Source: DATAMF01 sp964472565 (GTDB lineage: Bacteria; Chloroflexota; Anaerolineae; Aggregatilineales; Aggregatilineaceae). Taken from it: a DNA stretch of 23,094 nucleotides. The DNA lies in contig CAYYNB010000092.1 of the NCBI GenBank assembly GCA_964472565.1, positions 1 through 23,094 of the forward strand, read 5' to 3'. The position numbers and the translations under genes are program-made. How positions within the stretch are numbered: the first letter of the stretch is position 1; each line of letters begins with the position of its first letter. This document shows, piece after piece, positions 1 through 7,962 of this stretch. The notes under the pieces were generated by a model that did no database searches, had not been told where the DNA came from, and saw nothing but the letters and a program-made list of their open reading frames with translations.

Positions 1-3
1 ACA

Positions 4-60
4 TTTATCCCAAAGTAGGTTACTTTTATCCCAATTAAGGTTAAATAAGTAACCTACTTT
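4..60. repeat. Imperfect 21-bp tandem repeat and 14-bp inverted repeat
   Basis: Two adjacent 21-bp units (4-24 and 25-45) agree at about 16 of 21 positions and both begin TTTATCCCAA. Overlapping them, AAAGTAGGTTACTT (12-25) is the exact reverse complement of AAGTAACCTACTTT (47-60), leaving a 21-nt loop. The block lies 85-140 bp beyond the stop codon of glnA and touches the window edge, so it may be the end of a longer array, an operator for a gene to the left, or a weak AT-rich terminator. I cannot choose between these. Confidence 0.55.
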
Positions 61-144
61 TACCGATTCCTAACCTGTGGCCCGTTATAAAAAGGTTATT
101 TTGCCGATTCGCCGTAGTGTACTAAACGGGTCTGTTAGCTGTGC

Positions 145-1566
145 TTATACATCGAAGTACAGCGAGACTTCGTAGGGGTGGGGCCGGTTCTGCACGGCGT
201 AATATTCCACCTCGCGCTTGTAGTTGATCCACTGGTAGATCAGTTCCTCGCTGAAGACATCGCCCGCCAGCAAAAAGTCATGGTCCACTTCGAGCGCGTT
301 CAGTGCCTCGTCCAGCGAAGTCGGCAGCCGCTTGATCGTGGCTCGCCGCTCCTCGCTCCACCCGAAGACGTTCTCATCAATCGGCCCGAAGCCCGCCGCC
401 GTCGGATCGATCTTCCGCTGGATGCCATCCAGCCCGGCCAGCAGTTGCGCCGCCAGCGCCAGGTACACATTGCACGTCGCGTCCGGCGGGCGAAATTCCA
501 TGCGGGCGGTGTCCGGCTGGGTCGCGTATTTCGGGATACGGATCGCCGCGCTGCGGTTCCCCAGCGAGAAAAAGGCGTTCACTGGAGCCTCGAATCCCGG
601 CACGAGTCGGCGGTAGGAGTTCGTGCTGGGGTTGGTCAAGGCCAGCAGCACCGCCCCGTGTGTCAGCAGCCCGCCGATATAGTACAGCCCCATCTGGCTG
701 ATGCACCCGTAGCCGTTCGGATCGTAGAACAGATTGGTGTTGTGCTGGCGAAGCTGCTGGTGAAAGTGCATCCCGCTGCCCGCTTCACCGTACAGCGGCT
801 TGGGCATAAAAGTCACTGTCTGCCCGTGTGCGACGGCGGTCATTTTGGTCACATATTTGACGATCATCGTCGCGTCCCCTGCCGCCACCATGCCCATTAG
901 CGGCGTTTCGATCTCGGCCTGACCCGGCCCGCCCACCTCGTGATGGTGGTACTTGACGGGGACGCCCATTTCCGCGAGATGCAGCGCCATTTCGGAGCGC
1001 AGGTTATACAGCCGGTCCTTCGGCGGGATCGCGTGATAGCCGCCGTGCAGTGGGATATAGTGCCCATGTCCGCCCGCGTCGCTGTTCCAGTCCGCCTCTT
1101 TGGAATTCAGGCGGTACCCCGCGTGATTGATCCCATTCTCGAAGGCCACATCATCGAAGACATAAAATTCGTATTCCGGCCCCCATAGGCTTTGATCCGC
1201 GATCCCCGTCTCGCGCATATAGTCCTCGGCGCGGATGGTGATATTACGCGGATCGTTGGCGAACACCACATGGGTATCCGCTTCGAGTGTCGTGCAGATA
1301 AAGCTGAGCGTGGGCACTTTCCAGAAGGGATCGAGCATGGCCGTGCTGAGATCGGGCACCAGCACCATATCGCCCGCCTTGACGCTTTTCAGGCCCACTG
1401 CCGAGCCATCAAAGCCAATTCCCTGTTCCATCAATGCGGGGGTAAATTGGCTGGCCGGAACGGTCAGATGATGCCAGCGTCCCCACAGATCGCAGAACTT
1501 AAGATCGACCATCTGAATAGTATGTTCTGCAATATAATGTTGTGCATCTTCAAATAAGTGGAACAT
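145..1566 (-). CDS. glnA: Glutamine synthetase, type I
   Basis: ATP-dependent ligation of ammonium to glutamate, the main entry of nitrogen into amino acids; the family forms cytoplasmic dodecamers. The 473-residue product has normal GSI length and motifs: GFDGSA near 51-56, the metal-site glutamates in EYEFY (131-135) and QAEIE (216-220), GSGMHFHQ (263-270), RRLVPGFEAP around 319-328 and EFRPPD (357-362). I start at 1566 because AGGAGA (1571-1576, minus strand) sits just upstream; an in-frame ATG 13 codons earlier has no such site. At the position of the adenylylation tyrosine of enterobacterial GS the protein reads IDENVF, with Phe401, so control by adenylylation looks impossible; GSI-alpha enzymes use feedback inhibition instead. 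It stands alone and is transcribed away from alaX. Identity is secure. Confidence 0.95.
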   Translation of the reverse strand: MFHLFEDAQHYIAEHTIQMVDLKFCDLWGRWHHLTVPASQFTPALMEQGIGFDGSAVGLKSVKAGDMVLVPDLSTAMLDPFWKVPTLSFICTTLEADTHVVFANDPRNITIRAEDYMRETGIADQSLWGPEYEFYVFDDVAFENGINHAGYRLNSKEADWNSDAGGHGHYIPLHGGYHAIPPKDRLYNLRSEMALHLAEMGVPVKYHHHEVGGPGQAEIETPLMGMVAAGDATMIVKYVTKMTAVAHGQTVTFMPKPLYGEAGSGMHFHQQLRQHNTNLFYDPNGYGCISQMGLYYIGGLLTHGAVLLALTNPSTNSYRRLVPGFEAPVNAFFSLGNRSAAIRIPKYATQPDTARMEFRPPDATCNVYLALAAQLLAGLDGIQRKIDPTAAGFGPIDENVFGWSEERRATIKRLPTSLDEALNALEVDHDFLLAGDVFSEELIYQWINYKREVEYYAVQNRPHPYEVSLYFDV

Positions 1567-1712
1567 AGATTCTCCTAAAAAATTATCATTTAACCAGCCG
1601 ATCATAACGGGCGGCGTTGTGCTGCGCCAGATGTTTTGATTTCCCCTGCCTTTTTGTTTTGTGGAATGTTACAATAACACCCTTCGGAAGCCGTCTCAGG
1701 ATAAAGCCGCAG

Positions 1713-2912
1713 ATGACACGCCTTTATTACACCGACTCCTATACAACAGTTTTTGATGCACAAGTAGTCGAATATACCACTTACAACAATTCTCCCGCTG
1801 TGGTGCTCACCCAATCCTATTTTTATCCCACCAGCGGCGGCCAACCGTTTGACACAGGGGTGTTGAACGGCGTCCCGGTGATCGATGTGGTGCTGCGCGA
1901 ATCCGATGGCGCGGTGCTGCACGTGCTCCAGCAGGAACTCTCGCGGCCCACCGTTTCCGGCCAGATCAACTGGGAACGTCGTTTTGATCACATGCGTCAC
2001 CACACCGGGCAGCACATCCTGTCACAGGCATTTGTCCGCCTCCATCACGCTGAGACGGTTGGTTTTCACCTCGGCAGCGACAGCGTCACCATCGATCTCA
2101 ACCGGGCTTCGCTTTCCCAGGATGCGGTGGAGGCGGCTGAAGAATTGGCGAATCAGGTGGTGGCCGAAAATCGTCCGGTGCGCGTGTGGTATCCCACTGA
2201 TGAAGAACGCGAACGTCTGAACTTGCGCAAAGTACCCGAAGTCGAGGGCCGGTTCCGTGTAGTAGACATCGATGGCTTTGATATGACGGCCTGTGGCGGG
2301 ACTCACGTTGCGCATACGGGCGAGATCGGGCTGATCAAAGTCCTGCGTGTGGATCGTCGCGGTGATACGTCGCGGGTCGAGTTTCGCTGTGGAACGCGGG
2401 CACTGCACGATTACCGCGAGAAAAACCGCCTGCTCTACCAGTTAGCTTCCGATTTGACGACGGGGTACTGGGAAATCCCCGCCGCCCTCGAACGCCTGCG
2501 CGAGCAGAACAAAACGCTTCAGCGCGATCTGCGTGCTGCTCAGGCGGCGCTTATTCAAAACGAGGCCGAACTCCTCTGGCAGTCCGCCGATCAAAGCGCT
2601 GGTTTTCGTCTCATTACACGCGCCTATACAGATCGCGATCTGGCCGACGTGCGCCAACTGGTCCAAACCCTGATCGCACATCCGGCCACTATCGCCATCT
2701 GCGGCGTTGCAGGCGACAAGGCCCAGATCATTGCCGCCCGTTCCGACGATCTGCCCTACGATATGGTGCCTGTGTTGAAGCAGGGCCTTGCGGTATGGGG
2801 TGTTGAGCGCGGCGGCGGGCGTCCTTCGCTTGCCCAGGGAGGCGGGACCGCTGCTTCCCACGACCAGGTTGAAGCGGCCCTGGCTGCTGCCGTTCGCCAT
2901 CTTCGAGGATAA
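1713..2912 (+). CDS. alaX: Alanyl-tRNA editing protein, AlaX-like with DHHA1 domain
   Basis: Free-standing homologue of the editing half of alanyl-tRNA synthetase; such proteins hydrolyse mischarged Ser-tRNA(Ala) or Gly-tRNA(Ala) in the cytoplasm. The 399-residue product has the two zinc half-sites of the family, HTGQH (97-101) and CGGTH (194-198). A coiled segment follows (about 255-290), then a C-terminal DHHA1-type domain with the glycine-rich stretch GGGRPSLAQGGG, making it the long AlaX form. I chose the ATG at 1713 because the family begins with this MTRLYYTDSY-like strand; 32 further in-frame codons upstream look non-coding. The Shine-Dalgarno match is weak. A TACAAT hexamer (1670-1675) could be its -10 element but I see no good -35. 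The stop is only 4 bp before the next start, so the two genes are probably cotranscribed. Confidence 0.9.
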   Translation: MTRLYYTDSYTTVFDAQVVEYTTYNNSPAVVLTQSYFYPTSGGQPFDTGVLNGVPVIDVVLRESDGAVLHVLQQELSRPTVSGQINWERRFDHMRHHTGQHILSQAFVRLHHAETVGFHLGSDSVTIDLNRASLSQDAVEAAEELANQVVAENRPVRVWYPTDEERERLNLRKVPEVEGRFRVVDIDGFDMTACGGTHVAHTGEIGLIKVLRVDRRGDTSRVEFRCGTRALHDYREKNRLLYQLASDLTTGYWEIPAALERLREQNKTLQRDLRAAQAALIQNEAELLWQSADQSAGFRLITRAYTDRDLADVRQLVQTLIAHPATIAICGVAGDKAQIIAARSDDLPYDMVPVLKQGLAVWGVERGGGRPSLAQGGGTAASHDQVEAALAAAVRHLRG

Positions 2913-2916
2913 CGCG

Positions 2917-3777
2917 GTGCAAGAAGTCAGTTCTGGTGTATTCATCACAACCGAGTTCCGGCGTGTCACGGTGGGGGCCATCCTCACCGCTGAGGGTTTT
3001 GTGCTTATCGATACGCCCCCTTATCCTGATGATGCGCTTCGTTGGCGCGAACAGCTATTCCAGCTTTCCAATAAGCCGGTACTGGCAATTATCAATACCG
3101 ATTATCACCGGGATCGCGTCTTGGGCAATTGCTGGTTTGACTCCAAAGTGATCATCGCGCATGACGATACCATTGCGCAGATGCGCAATCTCCCCGCTGC
3201 GTTTCTCGATTCCGCTATTGAATCCTTGATTGCCGACACAGGCGAACGCGGCAATTTCGTGGGGGTTCAGCTTCAGGCTCCATCAGTTGGTTTTTCGCGC
3301 CGGATGCAAATTCGTTATGGCGGGCGCTCTATTCCTCTTCTGGCGATGCCTGGCCCTACGACGGGGAATCTGTGGGTGCATCTGCCCGAAGAGCGGATTG
3401 TGTTTGTTGGTGATAGTGTGCTCGCGGATCAGGCTCCTTATATTTCCAGTCCGTGTACCAAAAGCTGGTTGGATAATTTAACGATCCTGCGCCGGGATCG
3501 TTTTCCGGCGGACATACTGATTCCGGGGCGTGGGGTGCTCACCGATAAGTCAGCTACCGACCCGATCTCGAATTATCTGCGGGTTGCTCGCCGCCGTGTC
3601 CTCAGTTTGTACCGGGCGGGACGGCCTCGGGCCGATACCACCACCATCGTTCCCGAATTGCTTGAATTGTTTCCTTATGAAGAAGAAGACCTGGAACGGA
3701 TTCAGCGCCGCATCAAAGCGGGGCTGGATCGAATTTATGAAGAATACAAGCTTAACGATCATATGCCGCCGAAATGA
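2917..3777 (+). CDS. Metallo-beta-lactamase-fold protein with degenerate metal site
   Basis: The 286-residue product follows the metallo-beta-lactamase pattern from end to end: the early strands with GFVLIDTP, the loop NTDYHRDRVLGN (60-71), MPGPTTGNLW (144-153), FVGDSV (163-168) and IPGRGVLTDK (202-211). Compared with an active enzyme (HxHxDH, PGHT, GD, PGHG) three metal-binding histidines are changed: His to Asp62, His to Pro147 and His to Arg205, and the DH pair is Asp66-Arg67. His64, Asp66 and Asp166 remain. It may bind metal poorly or have lost hydrolase chemistry, so no substrate is proposed. The GTG start at 2917 has GAGGAT (2905-2910) at good spacing; earlier in-frame ATG codons lie inside alaX. 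Four base pairs separate it from the alaX stop, suggesting cotranscription. Confidence 0.8.
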   Translation: MQEVSSGVFITTEFRRVTVGAILTAEGFVLIDTPPYPDDALRWREQLFQLSNKPVLAIINTDYHRDRVLGNCWFDSKVIIAHDDTIAQMRNLPAAFLDSAIESLIADTGERGNFVGVQLQAPSVGFSRRMQIRYGGRSIPLLAMPGPTTGNLWVHLPEERIVFVGDSVLADQAPYISSPCTKSWLDNLTILRRDRFPADILIPGRGVLTDKSATDPISNYLRVARRRVLSLYRAGRPRADTTTIVPELLELFPYEEEDLERIQRRIKAGLDRIYEEYKLNDHMPPK

Positions 3778-3830
3778 CATGTTTCACAAAATTTTCAGAT
3801 GTAATATGCGTAATAGTATTGGAATTGAGT

Positions 3831-3836
3831 TATAAT
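3831..3836 (+). promoter_or_regulatory. Probable -10 element of the hybrid kinase gene
   Basis: A perfect TATAAT lies 41 bp before the chosen ATG, in the 100-bp AT-rich gap after the metallo-beta-lactamase-fold gene. No convincing TTGACA is found 16-18 bp upstream, so this is a partial promoter call. Confidence 0.45.
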
Positions 3837-3877
3837 GCGGATGGGTCTAGAAGATTCTAAATTTGGGGCACCGGAAG

Positions 3878-5005
3878 ATGAATACAACCATCCTGTTTGT
3901 GGAAGACAACGAAGAATTACGGGAAAATGCAGCTTTGGTGTTGGGTCTGGAAGGCTATTCCGTCAAATTAGCGCGTGATGGGCGTGAAGCATTAGACTTG
4001 TTGGAAGAGGGGTTTGTCCCCGGCCTTATTGTCAGCGATATTATGATGCCCCGGATGAATGGTTATGAATTTTTTGAGGCCGTTCGCCAAAAAGATCATT
4101 TGAAGGGTGTGCCATTTATTTTTCTGACTGCTCGCGGTTCGCGGCGTGATATTTCCGTGGGGCGTATGTTGGGAGCCGATGATTATCTGGTCAAACCCTT
4201 CGATCCCGAAGATTTTTTGCTCGCGGTCCAGAATAAGTTACAGCGTGCGGCTGAAATACGCGCCCAGGCTACCCAAAGCCTCCATGAGGCGCGCCGCTCG
4301 TTAGTCCAGATGCTCTCCCACGAACTCCGCACGCCCCTGACCTATGTCACCGGGGGATTTGCGTTACTGGCCGAAGAACTTGAAACCCAACAGGCTCCCA
4401 GCACCAGCGAAGATGTGCGTGTCAGCCTGGATTTGATCCAGAATGGAACGCAGCGCCTCAACCGGCTGGCCGAACAGATGGTGCTTTATTCGGAGATCAT
4501 CAGCGGTTATATTCAGAGTCAGGTGGCGGCTGCCAGCGAGGAAGTGGACCTTGAAATGCTGGTAAGTGATGCGCTCGGTATCTTGCTTGTGCCTGCGAGT
4601 GAGCGCCAAATTACCTTCCAGCGCACCTCCCAATCCGATTTTCCGGTGGCTACCTATGGTGTGCGCGAGTTATTGGTCACGGCAACATCCGAAGTGATTC
4701 GGAACGCCATACAACACTCCGCTGAAGGTGCATCAATTGAACTGGTGGTGGCGCGCGATAGCGACTTTGGAACCATCACGGTGATCGATCATGGTACCGG
4801 CATCCGCCCTGAAGATCAGACCTCGATCTGGGAACTGCTCTCACAGTCGGAACGCAGCCGCGATGAACAGCAGGGCGTGGGAATGGGATTGCCCATCGTC
4901 AAAGGAATTGTCACAGCCCATAATGGTGATGTGTTTCTTTACAGCGTGCCCGGTGTAGGGACCGAACTCACGCTCCGTTTGCCGCTCTATCCTCCTGGCA
5001 CCTAA
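3878..5005 (+). CDS. Receiver domain fused to a histidine kinase
   Basis: Signal-transduction protein with reversed hybrid order and no sensor or membrane segment. Residues 1-120 are a CheY-like receiver with the acidic pair Glu9-Asp10, phospho-acceptor Asp54 in VSDIMMP, Thr84 and Lys106 in VKPF. A helical linker leads to a HisKA domain with His148 in MLSHELRTP. The ATPase domain follows, with N-box EVIRNAIQHS, G1 IDHGTGI and G2 GVGMGLPIV. It should be cytoplasmic, receive phosphate from another kinase, and tune its own kinase output. I start at the ATG at 3878 (375 aa) rather than a TTG five codons earlier; a GGGG lies at 3865-3868. Its stop codon overlaps that of the convergent fabL-like gene. 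No dedicated partner is visible here. Confidence 0.9.
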   Translation: MNTTILFVEDNEELRENAALVLGLEGYSVKLARDGREALDLLEEGFVPGLIVSDIMMPRMNGYEFFEAVRQKDHLKGVPFIFLTARGSRRDISVGRMLGADDYLVKPFDPEDFLLAVQNKLQRAAEIRAQATQSLHEARRSLVQMLSHELRTPLTYVTGGFALLAEELETQQAPSTSEDVRVSLDLIQNGTQRLNRLAEQMVLYSEIISGYIQSQVAAASEEVDLEMLVSDALGILLVPASERQITFQRTSQSDFPVATYGVRELLVTATSEVIRNAIQHSAEGASIELVVARDSDFGTITVIDHGTGIRPEDQTSIWELLSQSERSRDEQQGVGMGLPIVKGIVTAHNGDVFLYSVPGVGTELTLRLPLYPPGT

Positions 5006-5772
5006 AAACCGAGTGTCGCGCCGCCGTCGATCAGAATGGTCTGCCCGCGAATCATGAAGGCTTCCGGGGAGCACAAAAAAGCGACTACCCCGGCAATATC
5101 CTCCGCTTTGACCACGCGGGCAGCAGGCGTTCGTTTTAGGGCAGAGGCGACCCGTTCTTCAAAATGTTCGCGCATACCGGGGAAATGCTGCAAGGCATCC
5201 GTCTCGACCAGTCCGGCTGATATAGCGTTCACCACAATTTTTTGCGGGGCCAGTTCAACCGCCAGATAGCGCGTCACCGCCTCAAGCGCAGCTTTGGATG
5301 CGCCCACCACGACATATTCCGGCAGAACTCGCGACGATCCCACGCTGGACAGGTTCACAATTGCCCCACCGCCGCGTTTTTCCATCAGCGGTGCCGCCCG
5401 CTGAGCCAGAAATAGCGCCGCCCGTGCATTGATGTTCAGTGTCCAATCCCACCCTTTGACGCGCTGCTCCATCACCGGGCGGTTATAGCCGGAGGCCGCG
5501 TTGTGAATGAGAATATCCAGCCCGCCCAGTTCTTTTGCGGTTTGATCGACTAACCGTTCCAGGTCTTCGGGCTTGCCCACGTCAGCCCGCACTATCGCCG
5601 CGTGCCGCCCCATCACTTGAATTTCAGCGGCGGTTTCTTCGGCAGGTTCGCGGTTGCGGAAATAGTTAATCACCACGTCAGCCCCTTCCGACGCCAACCG
5701 CAGCGCAATCGTCTTCCCGATGCCGCGCCCACTGCCTGTTACCAGGGCGATTTTGCCCACAAACCGTGTCAT
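5002..5772 (-). CDS. fabL: SDR-family enoyl-ACP reductase, FabL-like
   Basis: The 256-residue protein is a classical-length short-chain dehydrogenase: TGSGRGIG (12-19) for NADPH, NAAS near 91-94 and IDGG at the end. Its catalytic pair is Tyr153 and Lys160, separated by six residues (YVVVGASK). Ordinary SDRs have YxxxK; the six-residue gap marks the enoyl-ACP reductases FabI and FabL. The flanking text (SKAALEAVTRYLAVEL, then a TDAL and a MIRGQT segment) resembles Bacillus FabL closely as I remember it. The expected role is NADPH-dependent reduction of trans-2-enoyl-ACP in fatty acid elongation; FabL enzymes are little affected by triclosan. AGGGGG stands just before the ATG. It is the last gene of a four-gene run, 9 bp after its neighbour. 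A different SDR substrate cannot be excluded. Confidence 0.75.
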   Translation of the reverse strand: MTRFVGKIALVTGSGRGIGKTIALRLASEGADVVINYFRNREPAEETAAEIQVMGRHAAIVRADVGKPEDLERLVDQTAKELGGLDILIHNAASGYNRPVMEQRVKGWDWTLNINARAALFLAQRAAPLMEKRGGGAIVNLSSVGSSRVLPEYVVVGASKAALEAVTRYLAVELAPQKIVVNAISAGLVETDALQHFPGMREHFEERVASALKRTPAARVVKAEDIAGVVAFLCSPEAFMIRGQTILIDGGATLGF

Positions 5773-5781
5773 AGCTGCCCC

Positions 5782-6525
5782 CTATATAGGTTGGATTTTA
5801 ATTTCAGCCAATGCTAACCACTGCTGTTGATCGGTCTTTAACACGCCCCATCGAAAACGTCCCTGGGGCGTCACAACGGCATACTGGTTATCCATCCAGG
5901 CGATAAATCCCAGCGGGCCTTTGGGCGCATGCGGCGACTTATGCACCGGTTCCCCATCCACGCGGAAGAGCACGCGATCTCGCAGCCAGTCGAGTTCGTA
6001 GACATGCATTTCGCTCAAATCCACCGGGAGCACGCGCTCTGATACGCCAATCGCCCATTGTCCAATCGGCCACAAACGGCGGTACAGCGCCGGGACTCGC
6101 ATCAACAGAAAGCCAATCGGCGCGAGCGGAAACAGCAGCAGTGCGGGCCAGCGTCTGGCATCGAAGGTTGCCGCTTTCCAGCCGTATCCTGGCACATCTT
6201 TTGCGACAGCAATATTCCCCGGCGGCGATCCAAAAAAGAACCAGGCGGTGCGCGGCAGTCGCGGCAGGCTGTGCCCCACCGGATCATTCCAAAAACCAAA
6301 GCCTGCCGTGCCTTTGAGTTGATTGGTAGGATGCGAAGCCCAGGCGCGTACCGTCAGCCGCACCGGCGGATGCCAGGGGAAGGCGCGGCGCGGTAGGCCC
6401 TGATAATCTGTAACCTGCGCGTCGCTGTACTGCTTCTCGCGGACAGGTTCCAGCACACAGCGCAGCCCTTCGAGGCGCCCTGTTCCGACTGCCCACGCCT
6501 TAAAATCAGAGGGTTGTGCTGGCAT
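5782..6525 (-). CDS. Unknown protein with GH16/concanavalin-like C-terminal half
   Basis: I do not recognise a named family. The 247-residue product has no signal peptide; a hydrophobic stretch around 127-143 (ALLLFPLAPIGFLL) could be one membrane segment or a buried core. The C-terminal half reads YELDWLRDRVLFRVDGEPV, PKGPLGFIAWMDNQYAVV and QGRFRWG, a pattern seen in beta-sandwich glycosidase family 16 and related concanavalin-like proteins, where the strand YELDW..D.V.F.VDG is typical. The catalytic ExDxE signature of GH16 is absent, so sugar hydrolysis is not claimed. Its ATG overlaps the stop of the hydrolase gene by one base (TAATG), so translation is probably coupled. Function unknown. 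Confidence 0.7.
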   Translation of the reverse strand: MPAQPSDFKAWAVGTGRLEGLRCVLEPVREKQYSDAQVTDYQGLPRRAFPWHPPVRLTVRAWASHPTNQLKGTAGFGFWNDPVGHSLPRLPRTAWFFFGSPPGNIAVAKDVPGYGWKAATFDARRWPALLLFPLAPIGFLLMRVPALYRRLWPIGQWAIGVSERVLPVDLSEMHVYELDWLRDRVLFRVDGEPVHKSPHAPKGPLGFIAWMDNQYAVVTPQGRFRWGVLKTDQQQWLALAEIKIQPI

Positions 6526-7265
6526 TACACGCCCTTTAAATGTTCCGCCAGCGTTTGGCGGAACTGTTCCGGCTGCTCACGGTGAATCGGGTGTCCGCAA
6601 TCGAACAGCACCAGTTTGCCCTTCGCTACCCGCTGCACCAGTTGGCGACCCGCTTCTGGCGGATTCAGTTGATCCTGTGTGCCCAGCATAAGCAGCAGCG
6701 GGCAGGTGATCAGATACGCTTCGTTCAGGCTCACATTCCCGCCGCTGTCGATAATCTGCTTCATGGCATTGATCCACCCCAGCACGATTGGCTCAATCGG
6801 TTGGGGCGCGTGCCGGGCGCGTATGGCGTCCGTGACCCAGGTAGCGGGCCATTTGGACTGCACATACTGGCGCAGATCGGGCGAAAAATAGCCGACGGCC
6901 CCCCACGCTGCCACCGACAGCACGAGATCGGGCCGGATGATTGGCATTAAAATAGCCACTTCGCCGCCATCACTGAAGCCCACGATATGCGCGGCTTTGA
7001 TGTGCAGCACATCCAGCCACGCAGCCAAATCTTCGGCGTCCCGGCGGTAAAAATCGCGGCTGTAGCGGCGCGGCTGCGGGCCGGATCGTCCATACCCACG
7101 CCGGGTAGGAGCCAGCACCCGGTAATCGTTTTTCAGCCATTCGATTTCCGGTCCGAATTCGCTTTCGCCCGTGCCCAACCACCCATGAATGAGCACCAGC
7201 GCGGGTTTATCTCCCCCGCTGTCCACATAATCAATCGAGGCTCCATTGGCTTCTATGAGGGGCAT
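6525..7265 (-). CDS. Alpha/beta hydrolase
   Basis: Soluble serine hydrolase of 246 residues with the complete triad: nucleophile Ser98 in GFSDGG, acid Asp198 in LGTQDQLNPP, and His228 in the DCGHPIHREQP segment. The oxyanion strand is LVLIHGWLG (23-31). The fold matches small-molecule esterase, lactonase or epoxide/haloalkane-type hydrolases; nothing in the sequence fixes the substrate. Its start and stop both form TAATG overlaps with neighbours (HAD gene upstream, unknown GH16-like gene downstream), which argues that the products are made in step. No signal peptide, so it acts in the cytoplasm. Confidence 0.88.
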   Translation of the reverse strand: MPLIEANGASIDYVDSGGDKPALVLIHGWLGTGESEFGPEIEWLKNDYRVLAPTRRGYGRSGPQPRRYSRDFYRRDAEDLAAWLDVLHIKAAHIVGFSDGGEVAILMPIIRPDLVLSVAAWGAVGYFSPDLRQYVQSKWPATWVTDAIRARHAPQPIEPIVLGWINAMKQIIDSGGNVSLNEAYLITCPLLLMLGTQDQLNPPEAGRQLVQRVAKGKLVLFDCGHPIHREQPEQFRQTLAEHLKGV

Positions 7266-7894
7266 TATGCTTTATCCCCCGTATTCAGCAGCGGTTCCAG
7301 TTCCGCGCGGACATCCGTTTCTGCGCGATACAAAATCGTAGAAATGCCCATGCCCTGCGCTACCCGGATATTGTTCAGCGCCTCATCAATCACGACAGCT
7401 TCATCCGGGTTCACTTTGAGTTCTTGCAGCGCCACTCGAAATGCCGCCGCATCCGGTTTCATAAACCCAATTTGCGCTGAGATCAGCACGCAGTCAAATA
7501 AATCATAAATTCCTAATTCGCGCAGTTTGACGTCCAGTTGCAGGCTGTCATTCGCCAACAATCCCTGGTAATAGCCTGCCGTTTTAAGCTCTTGGATTAA
7601 GGTGATCAGTCGATAGTTCAACCGGTCCCCGGCGAAATAGTCTTTCCGCAATTCGCGGATCAGGTCCAGATTATCCCGGCGAATGTACAGCAGTTCAGCG
7701 ACACCCAGCCAGTAAGCCTTCTCGGTAACACGCCCAAGTTGCGCCTGCACCCAAATATCGCTGCGCTGTACGGCCCGCTCGACGCTGCCAATGGGTAGCC
7801 CCAGGCGTTGATCCCAGGCGTGACGCGGTCCCTGATCCTCGGTGCGCATCAGCACCCCATCGAAATCCCAGATAATCGCTTTAATTCGTGCCAT
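7265..7894 (-). CDS. HAD-superfamily hydrolase
   Basis: Phosphatase-like protein of 209 residues. Motif I is DFDGV with nucleophile Asp10 and acid Asp12; motif II is LLAND around Asn115; motif III is Lys146 in GFMKPD; motif IV is VIDEALNN with Asp170-Glu171. The helical cap between residues 16 and 95 places it with the beta-phosphoglucomutase/haloacid dehalogenase subgroup. The second acidic residue of motif IV is Glu in place of the commoner Asp. It is the first gene of the minus-strand operon and is divergent from the BrkB-like gene, with 68 bp between start codons; the ribosome-binding site is poor. Substrate unknown. Confidence 0.87.
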   Translation of the reverse strand: MARIKAIIWDFDGVLMRTEDQGPRHAWDQRLGLPIGSVERAVQRSDIWVQAQLGRVTEKAYWLGVAELLYIRRDNLDLIRELRKDYFAGDRLNYRLITLIQELKTAGYYQGLLANDSLQLDVKLRELGIYDLFDCVLISAQIGFMKPDAAAFRVALQELKVNPDEAVVIDEALNNIRVAQGMGISTILYRAETDVRAELEPLLNTGDKA

Positions 7895-7962
7895 TTTTGT
7901 GTTAGAGTCTCTTTGTAAATGAATGCACTCACAAGGATAACGAACAGACGGCGTTTAAACCA

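Noticed and set aside
12..60. CRISPR-like array at the left edge
   Set aside because: Units are 21 bp, adjacent without spacers and only about 76% identical; no cas gene is in the window.
178..900. A 240-codon open frame on the plus strand opposite glnA
   Set aside because: It is antisense to a well-conserved gene, its translation is Arg/Pro/His-rich with no domain, and it arises from third-position GC in the real frame.
1654..1675. TTGTTT and TACAAT as an alaX promoter
   Set aside because: The spacing between the hexamers is only 10 bp, too short for sigma70; only the -10-like hexamer is mentioned, as a weak hint.
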